Source: Psychrobacter sp. JB385
GTDB taxonomy: Bacteria > Pseudomonadota > Gammaproteobacteria > Pseudomonadales > Moraxellaceae
DNA: 64,000 nucleotides
Direction: 5' to 3'
Assembly: GCF_900163785.1 (NCBI RefSeq)
Contig: NZ_FUKN01000011.1
Location: forward strand, 96,163 to 160,162
Made by a program: the position numbers and the translations under genes. Below are positions 30,071 to 39,382 of this stretch, piece by piece. The notes below the pieces were generated by a model. That model ran no database searches and was not told the DNA's origin. It worked only from the letters and a program-made list of their open reading frames with translations. Numbering within the stretch: position 1 is the stretch's first letter; each line of letters starts with the position of its first letter.

Positions 30071-31144
30071 ATGTCAAATTCTCCCGATAGCAATTCAACA
30101 CATGCGGCCTTGTCGACTGATTATGCCACGCTTGATTCCAATGCCATTCATCACAAACTCAACACTTCGCTGAGTCGTCCCCAGCTCAATTCTGATGGCA
30201 GTATTCGCCATTTTTTGGGTGTTGAAGGTTTGAGTAAAGCACAGCTGCAAGCCATTATCGCAAAAGCAGAAACGTTTTTTGATGATAAAGGACAACTGAT
30301 TAACCGTCCTGAGCTTGAAGGGTATACGGTGATGAATTTGTTTTTTGAGCCATCGACTCGTACACGTACAACCTTTGAGGTTGCTGAAAAACGTTTGGGT
30401 GCCAATGTATTGAACATCGATATCGAACGCTCTAGTACCAAAAAAGGGGAGAGCCTACGCGATACGCTGTGGAATTTGCAAGCGATGACGGCAGACATCT
30501 TTGTGGTGCGACATTCAGCATCTGGCGCTGCGCATTTTATGGCAACAGAAGTGACGCCTGATATTGCCATCATCAATGGCGGTGATGGCTGGCATGCGCA
30601 TCCGACCCAAGGCATGCTTGATATGCTGACCATTCATCGAGAAGCGCCGCGTCCGTTTGAAGAGCTGTCAGTGGCTATCGTTGGTGATATTAAGCATTCA
30701 CGAGTAGCACGCTCTGATATCAGTGCCTTGCAGACTCTAGGTGTAAAGGATATTCGCGTCTGTGCGCCGCTTACGTTATTGCCGAAAGGGATTGAGCGTT
30801 ATGGGGTAAACGTTTATGAAAATATGAATGAGTGTGTGACGGATTGCGATGTCATCATGGGATTGAGAATCCAAAATGAGCGTATCGGTTCGCCGTTATT
30901 AGCGTCATCAAGTGAGTACTACAAACACTATGGTATTACACCTGAGCGTGTGGCACTTGCCAAACCTGATGCACTGGTTATGCATCCTGGGCCGATGAAT
31001 CGCGGCGTTGAGATTGCATCGAGTGTGGCTGATGGGGCGCAATCGGTGATCTTAAAGCAAGTGAATAACGGTATTGCTATCCGTATGGCTGTGTTATCAC
31101 TGGCTATGGAAGGCCAACGCGCGCATCAAGCTGGCAACCGTTAA
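30071..31144 (+). CDS. pyrB: aspartate carbamoyltransferase catalytic chain
   Basis: PyrB condenses carbamoyl phosphate and aspartate, the committed step of pyrimidine synthesis. The 357-residue product has the carbamoyl-phosphate motif STRTRT at 95-100 and the aspartate-site [11 protein letters not shown]. The first 40 residues are an extension relative to the 310-residue E. coli chain. It is followed by an inactive dihydroorotase homologue, the arrangement of the Pseudomonas-type ATCase holoenzyme, rather than by pyrI. Confidence 0.95.
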   Translation: MSNSPDSNSTHAALSTDYATLDSNAIHHKLNTSLSRPQLNSDGSIRHFLGVEGLSKAQLQAIIAKAETFFDDKGQLINRPELEGYTVMNLFFEPSTRTRTTFEVAEKRLGANVLNIDIERSSTKKGESLRDTLWNLQAMTADIFVVRHSASGAAHFMATEVTPDIAIINGGDGWHAHPTQGMLDMLTIHREAPRPFEELSVAIVGDIKHSRVARSDISALQTLGVKDIRVCAPLTLLPKGIERYGVNVYENMNECVTDCDVIMGLRIQNERIGSPLLASSSEYYKHYGITPERVALAKPDALVMHPGPMNRGVEIASSVADGAQSVILKQVNNGIAIRMAVLSLAMEGQRAHQAGNR

Positions 31145-31203
31145 TAGCTTGCTTGCCACTTTATTCTTATTTCTTTTATTTCATTGATACGGTAATAACG
31201 CTC

Positions 31204-32415
31204 ATGTCTACTTTGCTCAATACTGAGGCAACAATACGAGATCATCTTCCTCAAACCATTAAAAACGCTCTGCCAAATGCTGTCACAGACAAACTGGCTT
31301 CCATCGAAGCTGAGCGTGAAATGTGGTTGCTACCACCATTGGTTGATTTGTGCGCGCGCTTACGAGAGCCTGGCCAGCAGCAACACGGTACGCTAGAATC
31401 AGAAGGTCGCGCGGCTCGTGGCAATGGTTTTTTACATGTGGTGATTCCACCTGACACCAATCCTATCTTAGAAAACGGATCGCTGTTAAAAGGCCTACGT
31501 GAGCGTGCGCTTGATGATGGTGGCATTTACTTACATATTTTGGGTGCATTGACCGCTGGGTTAGAAGGCGAGCAACCCTCCAATATTGCAGGCTTGAAAA
31601 AAGGCGGCTGTATTGCTGTCTCTAACGCGCGCAGACCTTTTCGTAATGATTTGGTGCTATTACGGACACTAGAGTATGCAGCGACGTTTGGTATGAAAGT
31701 ATTCTTTTATCCAGACGAGCCAAGCTTGTCGGGAGAAGGGGTCGCGCATGAGGGCTATATTGCGTCTTATCACGGGTTGCAGGGTATTCCATGGATTGCT
31801 GAAACGGTGGCGTTATCTACCCAGTTGCTGATGGTCGAAGAGACAGGCGTTGCCGCACATTTTAGCCAATTGTCTTGCAAATCATCTATTGAGCTGATGC
31901 GCTGGGCAAAAGACAAAGGGTTGCCTGTGACGTGTGATGTGGCCATGCATCAGCTGTATTTGACTGACGACAATTTAGAAGGGTTTAACGCACAAGCTTA
32001 TGTGTTACCACCATTACGTAGTAATACTGACCAGCAAGCCATTCGACGGGGTCTAAAAGATGGCACGATTGATGCCATTTGTAGTCATCACGAACCACTA
32101 AATAGCACCGCTAAAAAAGCCCCATTTGCTGAAAGTACACCTGGTATTTCAAACTTTGATACGTTTATGGCGCTGGCATGTCAGCTCGTGCATGATGAAG
32201 TACTTACGTTAGAGCAGCTGGTAGACAAAATCTGTTTGAACCCTGCCAAAATTGCTGGAATCAGCGAGCAGTACGAAAAAATTGGTGGCGCTGTTTTGGT
32301 TGATCCTAATATAGAATGGCAAGTGACAGCACAATCTATGCTATCAAACGGCAAAAACACGCCGTTTTTTAACCAACAACTACAAGGTCGTGTTGTGGAG
32401 ACTTTCTTTGGCTAA
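31204..32415 (+). CDS. pyrC': dihydroorotase-like PyrC', probably inactive
   Basis: The 403-residue product has the dihydroorotase fold. The metal-binding signature DPHVHLREPG is changed to DLCARLREPG at 48-57, so both histidine ligands are lost. The catalytic region that is normally TDHAPH reads SHHEPL at 294-299, so the aspartate is also lost. In Pseudomonas such a protein (PyrC' or PyrX) is a structural partner of PyrB, and that is the likely role here. A functional pyrC should exist elsewhere. The ATG at 31204 has no clear ribosome binding site. Confidence 0.9.
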   Translation: MSTLLNTEATIRDHLPQTIKNALPNAVTDKLASIEAEREMWLLPPLVDLCARLREPGQQQHGTLESEGRAARGNGFLHVVIPPDTNPILENGSLLKGLRERALDDGGIYLHILGALTAGLEGEQPSNIAGLKKGGCIAVSNARRPFRNDLVLLRTLEYAATFGMKVFFYPDEPSLSGEGVAHEGYIASYHGLQGIPWIAETVALSTQLLMVEETGVAAHFSQLSCKSSIELMRWAKDKGLPVTCDVAMHQLYLTDDNLEGFNAQAYVLPPLRSNTDQQAIRRGLKDGTIDAICSHHEPLNSTAKKAPFAESTPGISNFDTFMALACQLVHDEVLTLEQLVDKICLNPAKIAGISEQYEKIGGAVLVDPNIEWQVTAQSMLSNGKNTPFFNQQLQGRVVETFFG

Positions 32416-32956
32416 TTTACCAAGACAGGATGACAATCTGCCATCATCCTCGAAGGATTATGAGCCGAATTTACGTGACCAGCACGAAAGCCTGCAAAGT
32501 ACTTCTAGTGAGTCCATTAAGGCGGTGGCAATCTATGAGGTGGTTAAAGGAGTGGGCGCACTGCTAGGGGCAATGGCATTGTGGTCGTGGCATAATAATC
32601 TTGATCACTGGCTGACAATGATTGCAGCTTTCTGGCAACGAAGGTTCGGTCAGCTCTTGGCACCTCAAGTAGATAGTGCCGTACAAATCGCTCAACAAGC
32701 CAGTAAAAACTGGCCAATATTTTTACTATTGATTGTGGCTTATGCTAGTTTGCGCTTCGTTGAAGCTTATGGGTTATGGCAAGATAGAACATGGGCGTAT
32801 TGGTTTGGTGTGCTTGGCTACGGTATATTTATTCCTATCGAGCTTTACTATTTGCTAGCCAATCCGTTTGATTGGTTTAACTTTGCTATCTTGGTCTTAA
32901 ATGTTCTGATTGTCATCGTGGTATATCGTAATATGAAACGAAAGGGTTTGATATAA
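32408..32956 (+). CDS. DUF2127 family membrane protein
   Basis: I start at the TTG at 32408 because GGAG at 32397-32400 lies 7 bases upstream; this gives 182 residues and an 8-base overlap with pyrC'. The N-terminal 35 residues are polar. Then follow about four hydrophobic segments with IYEVVKGVGALLGAMALW and FVEAYGLW, features of DUF2127. Function is unknown. The overlap suggests it is co-transcribed with pyrBC'. Confidence 0.75.
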   Translation: MANLPRQDDNLPSSSKDYEPNLRDQHESLQSTSSESIKAVAIYEVVKGVGALLGAMALWSWHNNLDHWLTMIAAFWQRRFGQLLAPQVDSAVQIAQQASKNWPIFLLLIVAYASLRFVEAYGLWQDRTWAYWFGVLGYGIFIPIELYYLLANPFDWFNFAILVLNVLIVIVVYRNMKRKGLI

Positions 32957-33002
32957 AGCATCTCAACTATCAAAGTGAGATTAATACGCTTTAAAATGCA
33001 AC

Positions 33003-33038
33003 AAAAGCCAGCATAGAATATGTCTATGCTGGCTTTTT
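33003..33038 (+). terminator. bidirectional terminator, DUF2127 / nhaP
   Basis: AGCCAGCATAGA (33006-33017) pairs perfectly with TCTATGCTGGCT (33023-33034) around ATATG, with A residues before and T residues after. Confidence 0.92.
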
Positions 33039-33054
33039 GGTATAGAGATTTTAT

Positions 33055-34329
33055 TCATACGCTGGCTTTTTTGTCATCAGGACGAATACTTTTTGCCACT
33101 CGGCCAACACTGAGGCCTTGTACCAAAATAGAAAATATCACGACGGCGTAAGTGAGTGCCAATAAGATATCGCGCTCATCGCCCATCGGTAACTGCAATA
33201 CTAGAGCCACTGAGATACCGCCACGCAGTCCACCCCATGTCAATACCTTCCAAGCCCCAGTTGGCAAATCCAGTTGACGATGAAAGGTTTTGGTGGTCAT
33301 TCCCACTACAATGAAGCGTGCTACCAAGGCAATAATAATGGTCAAGCCGCTTGCGATAAATAAATTGCTTGAATAGACAATCATTACTACTTCTAAACCA
33401 ATAAGAACAAACAAGATAGCGTTTAAAATCTCATCAACCAACTCCCAAAACAAATCGATGTAATGCCGCGTCTTATCACTCATCGCAAGCGCCCGTCCGC
33501 GATTGCCAACCATGAGACCGACCATTACCATCGCGAGTGGGCCTGATAAATGCCAATGACTGGCCAATGCATAACCACCGATGACGCCTGCTAGTGTCAA
33601 TAGTACCTCTTCTTGATAGCTGTCGATGCTCTTGAGTAGATAGTACAAGATTGCCCCAAGTACTAAGCCAAAAAGAATACCACCGCCAGCTTCAACTGCT
33701 AAGGTATGTGCCACATAACTGACCGTTGGGATATCGCCACTGGCTAGAATGCCAAGCAACAACACAAAAATAACCACGCCAATACCATCGTTAAATAGGG
33801 ACTCGCCAGAAATAACGGTTTCAACGCTTTTCGGTGCACCAGCTGAAGCAAGAATGCCCATTACTGCAATAGGATCTGTGGGCGATATCAGAGCTCCAAA
33901 TAACAAACACCAAATAAAGGGCAGGCCAAACCCAAATAGGGGCAACATAAAATAAATAGCAAGAGCAATAAGCAGAGCGGATACGATAGTGCCAAGCCCC
34001 GCAAGAATGCCAATCGGCAGCTTATAACGTTTTAAATCACTGATGTTGACGTGTAATGCACCAGCAAATAACAGCATGGAGAGCATGCCATCTAATAATA
34101 CTTCGGTAAAATCAAGCTGCTCTAATAGACTGACCTCATAATCAATGAGCTGATCAAACCCCAAAAACCCTAAAAATATCGCCCCGATAGACAACAAGAT
34201 AGAAATAGCCATGACGCCAATCGTGGTCGGTAGGCCAATAAAGCGGTGATTGACATAAGCCAAAGATGCAGTAATCGATAAAAATATGGCGCTGATTTCA
34301 AGAATAGTAAGGCTGGTTGCAGTAGCCAT
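33055..34329 (-). CDS. Na+(K+)/H+ antiporter, CPA1/NhaP type
   Basis: The product has about twelve hydrophobic segments. The ion-site signatures LISPTDPIAV and ESLFNDGIGVV are intact, as is GGLRGGISVAL near the C terminus. I prefer the ATG at 34329 (424 residues), where the first helix begins; an earlier ATG at 34404 would add 25 residues without family character. It probably exchanges sodium or potassium for protons across the inner membrane. It is third in a run of three minus-strand membrane-protein genes. Confidence 0.9.
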   Translation of the reverse strand: MATATSLTILEISAIFLSITASLAYVNHRFIGLPTTIGVMAISILLSIGAIFLGFLGFDQLIDYEVSLLEQLDFTEVLLDGMLSMLLFAGALHVNISDLKRYKLPIGILAGLGTIVSALLIALAIYFMLPLFGFGLPFIWCLLFGALISPTDPIAVMGILASAGAPKSVETVISGESLFNDGIGVVIFVLLLGILASGDIPTVSYVAHTLAVEAGGGILFGLVLGAILYYLLKSIDSYQEEVLLTLAGVIGGYALASHWHLSGPLAMVMVGLMVGNRGRALAMSDKTRHYIDLFWELVDEILNAILFVLIGLEVVMIVYSSNLFIASGLTIIIALVARFIVVGMTTKTFHRQLDLPTGAWKVLTWGGLRGGISVALVLQLPMGDERDILLALTYAVVIFSILVQGLSVGRVAKSIRPDDKKASV

Positions 34330-34463
34330 AGAGGGTCTCTTATAAATATGAATCACATTAAGCCTAGAGCTTATAGTAGTGACACTTAGTGACGACGCTG
34401 GCATCTAGGTTAGGTATAACTCATAACATTATACAAATCTAAGAATGACCAGTCGTCTAATGA

Positions 34464-36083
34464 TTAGCGTGATTGTGTTTGTAGCGACTGACGAACGTGG
34501 GCGGCAAACTCGCTGGCATAATGAAAGTGCTTGTGCTGGGCATTCTTATCAAGAATGAATTGCTCTGCTTGTTGGCACATATCTATTAAGTCATCCACCA
34601 ATTCTTGATAGCTTAAATTCTCTTCACCTGCACGCTTAATCAGCTCAAGCTCATGTAGGAGCGTTTGTTGCTGAGCATGATTGACGCAAGAATAATTTAA
34701 ATTGACCATTGCCTGACACAAGGATTTTAATACCATCAGATCCGTTGCCGCATAACGCCGTATCTCACCAAGCGATATATTAATAAAGTCCAAAATCGTG
34801 GGTATATAAGTCACCACTGCCAATATGGCAGCGCGTGGTGCTTGGTCGATGGTCTCTGAGGTTTCGTTTTCTTGCGTTGGAACATGAAAGTGATAAGAAG
34901 TGGGTGGTTGACGGCGCATCATAATACTCAGGCAACTTGTCAAAGACTGTACACAGTTGACGGCCGTCTTTGGATCATTGATGCCAGGAGACAAAGCGCG
35001 CACAGCGATCTCAGTCATTTGACTCAAGCTATAAGAGATATCATTAGAGTGTGACACGCGTTGTTCGAGTCGTATACAGCCTGCAAACCGCTGCCAAAAT
35101 TCGCCATCAGGCGCACGCGGCAAAACCGCTAAATGAGGCAGATCTGTGATTTGCTGGTTATTGGGATGATCTACTGGGCGTTGGTAAAAATAACCAATAA
35201 CGTTTTGGTTGGTGACATAGTCACCTGTATTAACTTGTATTTGCACCACGCCGCCATACTCTTGAGTCAGAGTGATTAACGACTCAAGATAGATTTGTTG
35301 AACATAACCTGAGCTTGAAGGATAAATGGGCGTCGCAGACCATGTATGAAACGTCTTAAGATCGTGAGAGTCAATATCACGCTGATGCTGAATCTCACAA
35401 TGATCGCTATACCAATAATGGATATTTTTAATGGCTTCATTACTGGCACCTTGAATAACATGCGACGCTTGAATGGCGTGAACCATATGTTGGACAAAGT
35501 AGACCAGTAAAAGCGCGCAAATGATAGCCATGATAATGGCAAAAGTCACTGCTAATTGCGGGACGCCAAAATCCACATCGTACTTATGAATAGACTTTAA
35601 TACAAGCAAGCTATAACTAAAGGTGCCAATAAAAGCACCCAATACAAACTGGTTTGGGGTATCTGTCAAAAAATTGCGCAGTAATCGTGGGCCAAACTGA
35701 GACGAGGCCATGGATAATACAGCAATGGTAATGGAAAAAGTGGTTCCTGCCACACCCAAAACAGCTCCTGCAATCGAGGTCATAATAGCGCGTGCAGCAT
35801 CGTCATTTCCTGTAAACGCAAATGTAATCTTTCTCACCGCTTCTCGATCAAAATACTGATCAATCGTCAATAACAAGGGCGCAAGCAATAATCCTACCAG
35901 TACGCAGGCGGTTGGGATAAACCAATAAGACCCGATCAGCTGCTGCCACAAATTTCTGAGTCGATCAGGCAAATCAGTCAGTGTCTGGAGCGACCACAAC
36001 TGAATAAATGACTTAGGTATGTTTTGAACCCTATCAAAAAACCGCATCCACAAGCTTTTTGTTTCGTCTTTATTTATTGTCAT
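34464..36083 (-). CDS. DUF2254 family membrane protein
   Basis: I start at the ATG at 36083 (539 residues); a TTG at 36101 is possible. Four hydrophobic segments lie in the first 220 residues (near 60-80, 105-130, 150-170 and 185-205), followed by a large soluble domain. The family marks AGTTFSITIAVLSMASSQFG and ALSPGINDPKTAVNCVQSL are clear. The biochemical function of DUF2254 proteins is not established. Confidence 0.85.
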   Translation of the reverse strand: MTINKDETKSLWMRFFDRVQNIPKSFIQLWSLQTLTDLPDRLRNLWQQLIGSYWFIPTACVLVGLLLAPLLLTIDQYFDREAVRKITFAFTGNDDAARAIMTSIAGAVLGVAGTTFSITIAVLSMASSQFGPRLLRNFLTDTPNQFVLGAFIGTFSYSLLVLKSIHKYDVDFGVPQLAVTFAIIMAIICALLLVYFVQHMVHAIQASHVIQGASNEAIKNIHYWYSDHCEIQHQRDIDSHDLKTFHTWSATPIYPSSSGYVQQIYLESLITLTQEYGGVVQIQVNTGDYVTNQNVIGYFYQRPVDHPNNQQITDLPHLAVLPRAPDGEFWQRFAGCIRLEQRVSHSNDISYSLSQMTEIAVRALSPGINDPKTAVNCVQSLTSCLSIMMRRQPPTSYHFHVPTQENETSETIDQAPRAAILAVVTYIPTILDFINISLGEIRRYAATDLMVLKSLCQAMVNLNYSCVNHAQQQTLLHELELIKRAGEENLSYQELVDDLIDMCQQAEQFILDKNAQHKHFHYASEFAAHVRQSLQTQSR

Positions 36084-36186
36084 AAGCTGCAAAATATCCA
36101 AAAATAATCACATAGTAGGGATAGGGTTTGTTTGTCATCATACCGATTTGTTTTGAGCGCGATATTGTATTGAGCTCTATATCAAG

Positions 36187-37779
36187 TCAGCTTTCTTTAT
36201 TGGGCTGGTAAGGTTGCGGGTTATCCGCTTCAGTAATGATAGAGCGCCTGTGATCATCGCGTCTGGCAGTCTCTGTCTCAGAATGGTGTGTGTCATGACC
36301 CTCATTCGCATCCATGGGAATCAGTATTTCATTATTATTCTCATCATATTCGACATCGCTTTCTTTATCATAAGTTGCTGGATCAAAATGTGGTGATTTT
36401 TCGAGATTTGAATCGTGATTCGATGACGAGGTGTCTGATGGCGTTTTGGTCTTTCTAAATAGGGTGTTTTTATGATCTTTGAGCGTGCTTTTTTCATTGG
36501 AGTCAGCTTTTTTACGCGGTTCACTATCGGCAAAAACAGTGCTCAAAGGTAGGTTTAATTGGCGTTTAGCATAAGATTCAGTGTCTTCAAAACGTGCGAC
36601 GAGAAGGCTTAGCCAAGGTTTTTGGTCTTCTGTGGTCATCTCATCGAACTCATCTTTGATCGGCAAAGGGTAGGGTAACGTCCGATAAAAATCCCACAAC
36701 GTCATTTTGCTCAAGTCTCTTTTGAGCACATAATCATCATCCTCAGTCATGGTAATGAGGTTACTGTCCTGTAGGTAGTTAATATAGGTATACCATTTTG
36801 GCAGCTCTTTACGTCCCAAGACATTACGCAGCGCCTGCTCGCTGACAGCATCACCTTTTAGATGATGCGTATATACCAAGTTGAGCATATCAAGCAAACT
36901 GAGTAATGGGTGACGAGGATAGACCTCTTCAGTCTCAAAAATCGTCAGGGTATAACTGATCTCAACGCCTAATAAAATCAGGTTCCATGATAAAAAAATC
37001 CATAATAAGAAGATGGGTAAGGCAGCAAAAGCGCCATAAATTGCTTCATAACTGGTGAAGTTGGCCATTACAGTACCGAAAAGGTACTTCATCAACTCAA
37101 ATACAATGGCCACAAATATACCTGCAATAGCGGCATTCTTTGCAGGTACACGCGCTTTAGGAATGAACCAATACATTCCAATAAAGCCCGCCAACGTAAT
37201 ACCTATCGACACAGCTTGCACCCAAAAAGACCAATCGATACCATACCCTGCGATCTGTCGGTTCAGAAAGCTCAAGCTTTGTACCGTACTTGACGCGATA
37301 AAGGCTGTGCCTAACACTAAGGGCCCCATAGTCACGATGGTCCAATAACGCATCATGCTTTTGATACCGCCAGATCGATTTTCCACTCGCCATATTTGAT
37401 TAAATGCGCGCTCGATGGTCGTTAGCGTCAAGATGGTCGTTAGAAATAAAATGAGGGCACCGATGATGGTCAGATTAGACGATTTTTCAGCGAAGCTATT
37501 GATATACTCGCTGACTTGCATGCTCGACCGCGGTAGCAAGTTACTATAAATAACCTCATAGATTTGTGCTCTGACCGAGGATAGCGCAGGCACAGAAGAT
37601 AAAATCATCAACAGTACCGTCAATATAGGCACAATGGATAACATTGTGGTGTACGTCAGCGATGCTGCCTTTTGCTGGCAATTGTCCTCAAAAAAATGCC
37701 GCGTTAAAAATCGCAAGAATTGAAACCAGCGTTGATTCAAAAACGGGAATTTTTTTGTTAAGTTTTCCATGTTGACCAT
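36187..37779 (-). CDS. YihY/BrkB family membrane protein with a long acidic tail
   Basis: The 530-residue product has a six-helix YihY/BrkB domain in residues 25-290, with QKAASLTYTTMLSIVPILTV and IYGAFAALPIFLLWIFLSW. Residues 300-400 look like a winged-helix-type domain. From about 420 to the end it is Asp, Glu, Ser and Lys-rich and probably disordered. The old name ribonuclease BN is not supported for this family. The ATG at 37779 lacks a good ribosome binding site, and 37770 is an alternative. It is the first gene of the minus-strand trio. Confidence 0.87.
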   Translation of the reverse strand: MVNMENLTKKFPFLNQRWFQFLRFLTRHFFEDNCQQKAASLTYTTMLSIVPILTVLLMILSSVPALSSVRAQIYEVIYSNLLPRSSMQVSEYINSFAEKSSNLTIIGALILFLTTILTLTTIERAFNQIWRVENRSGGIKSMMRYWTIVTMGPLVLGTAFIASSTVQSLSFLNRQIAGYGIDWSFWVQAVSIGITLAGFIGMYWFIPKARVPAKNAAIAGIFVAIVFELMKYLFGTVMANFTSYEAIYGAFAALPIFLLWIFLSWNLILLGVEISYTLTIFETEEVYPRHPLLSLLDMLNLVYTHHLKGDAVSEQALRNVLGRKELPKWYTYINYLQDSNLITMTEDDDYVLKRDLSKMTLWDFYRTLPYPLPIKDEFDEMTTEDQKPWLSLLVARFEDTESYAKRQLNLPLSTVFADSEPRKKADSNEKSTLKDHKNTLFRKTKTPSDTSSSNHDSNLEKSPHFDPATYDKESDVEYDENNNEILIPMDANEGHDTHHSETETARRDDHRRSIITEADNPQPYQPNKES

Positions 37780-38096
37780 TTAGCAAGCAATAAAGTGACA
37801 ATAGTGTAACAAAGATACGCCATTATCTTCTGCCCTTTAATTGTGTCAAAATGCACAGTGGTGACTGCCATCGGCTCTTAAGCGCTATAATATAAAGCCG
37901 GGTGGTTTGCATGTCAGGGAAAGACTCGGGCATAATGTATGCCCAATTCTATGGTGTAAACCGTTGGCTGTGCATTGATATATAGCCAGTCAATCATGGT
38001 CTGAATGACAACCATAAAAATAAGCTCAAAAACTAAGCCCATGTAGATGATGGTTATCAATAATAACGTGAACGACTTTATGAGGAAGTGTTGCTA
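37780..38096 (+). promoter_or_regulatory. wrbA upstream region
   Basis: These 317 bases contain TATAAT at 37886-37891 with a poor -35 (TGACTG, 37862-37867). A perfect palindrome GGGCATA-ATG-TATGCCC follows at 37928-37944, about 150 bases before wrbA, which could be an operator. No gene is visible. Confidence 0.4.
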
Positions 38097-38714
38097 ATGA
38101 GTCAGACTGCCCCTTATGTTTTGGTACTCTATTATTCTAGTTATGGTACAACTAAAACATTGGCCTATGCTATCGCTCAAGGTATTGAAGATGCTGGCAT
38201 GACGGCACGTATCCGCACGGTGCCAACAGTGGCACCTGAAACTACGGTAAGTAAGCCTGCGATACCAGACGATGGTGATCTTTATTGTACGATGGATGAT
38301 CTAAAAAATTGTAGTGGCCTTGCGCTTGGGAGCCCAACGCACTTTGGCAATATGGCCGCGCCTATGAAGTATTTTTGGGACAATACCGTCACCCTTTGGC
38401 TAGCAGGGAACCTGCAAAATAAGCCAGCGTCCGTATTTACAGCGACAGGTTCGATGCATGGTGGTCAAGAGACGACACTGCTGACAATGATGTTGCCGTT
38501 GATGCATCATGGCATGATCATTCTTGGTGTGCCTTATGGAGAACCAGCTTTAAACCGTACTGATCGAGGTGGTACGCCATATGGTGCCAGTCATGTTAGT
38601 GGGGCTGCCCACGATCAACCCATCACTGCCGATGAGCGTGAGCTGGCAATCGCTCAAGGTCGTCGTTTGGCGATTAGTGCAACTGCCTTGGCACAAGCCA
38701 ACTGGCGTCGTTAA
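38097..38714 (+). CDS. wrbA: NAD(P)H:quinone oxidoreductase, WrbA type
   Basis: The ATG at 38097 has GAGGAAG at 38082-38088; the product has 205 residues. The flavodoxin-like FMN site begins YYSSYGTTKTLA. GSPTHFGNMAAPMKYFWD and FTATGSMHGGQETT are characteristic of WrbA. It reduces quinones by two electrons, avoiding semiquinone radicals. It is followed by a DUF2069 gene, a pairing seen in many gammaproteobacteria. Confidence 0.93.
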   Translation: MSQTAPYVLVLYYSSYGTTKTLAYAIAQGIEDAGMTARIRTVPTVAPETTVSKPAIPDDGDLYCTMDDLKNCSGLALGSPTHFGNMAAPMKYFWDNTVTLWLAGNLQNKPASVFTATGSMHGGQETTLLTMMLPLMHHGMIILGVPYGEPALNRTDRGGTPYGASHVSGAAHDQPITADERELAIAQGRRLAISATALAQANWRR

Positions 38715-38782
38715 GCCACCATTATATGGTGATATGAGAATAATGAAGCACGGTATTATTAACTAGGAAACGAATACATCCA

Positions 38783-39268
38783 ATGGTTACCAACCGCCCT
38801 GATAGCGAGACAACTGTTACCCCGCCTGAAAAAAGAGTAGGCAAATCTGCTAAGGCTAAAAAACCCATTGCCCCCATTCGTCAGCGTTTACTGATGACTT
38901 GGCTTGCTTGGTTGGTTTATAGGCTCATTGCACTGCCTGTTTTTATTAGCGTTTTTAACCCGAGTAATCCTGACATCGTTGGTGGCATTGCATGGCAACT
39001 GCTATGGCTTGTACCAGCGTTTATTCTGACACCATGGATAGTGCGAGGACGATCGCCTTATGCGTTGTTGATAGCCAGTATGTTTACGCTTGTGTATTTG
39101 GGTGCCAGTGGTGTGGTGTTATTTACACGTGCTTATGGCAGTAGTTGGGCTGAGATAGCCGTTTACTTAGTTGATTTCTTATTACTATTGGGGATTAATA
39201 TCTGGTTGTTTATTTTGCTAAAACGTTTGCCCTCGATGAATAATGTGGTAAAACAACCGCGTTCATAA
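38783..39268 (+). CDS. DUF2069 family membrane protein
   Basis: The 161-residue product has a basic N-terminal 35 residues and about four hydrophobic segments. WLAWLVYRLIALPVF, LLWLVPAFILTPWIVRGR and the small-residue helix YALLIASMFTLVYLGASGV match DUF2069, which is often encoded next to wrbA, as here. Function is unknown. Confidence 0.78.
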   Translation: MVTNRPDSETTVTPPEKRVGKSAKAKKPIAPIRQRLLMTWLAWLVYRLIALPVFISVFNPSNPDIVGGIAWQLLWLVPAFILTPWIVRGRSPYALLIASMFTLVYLGASGVVLFTRAYGSSWAEIAVYLVDFLLLLGINIWLFILLKRLPSMNNVVKQPRS

Positions 39269-39285
39269 GCGATTTACCTTCTTAC

Positions 39286-39325
39286 AAAAAAAAAGCGGCA
39301 CTCTGATATAGAGCGCCGCTTTTTT
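39286..39325 (+). terminator. bidirectional terminator, DUF2069 / DUF3108
   Basis: A nine-A run and GCGGC pair with GCCGC and a T run; an inner CTC/GAG pair extends the stem. It separates two convergent genes. Confidence 0.9.
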
Positions 39326-39382
39326 ATTGCCTATCATTCTGAGACTAGAATTCTCAAACCTTCAAAGCAGTAGCTGTTTTTA

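Noticed and set aside
30151..30633. 160-codon minus-strand open frame inside pyrB
   Set aside because: It overlaps an intact conserved gene on the other strand and shows no recognisable family or start signal.
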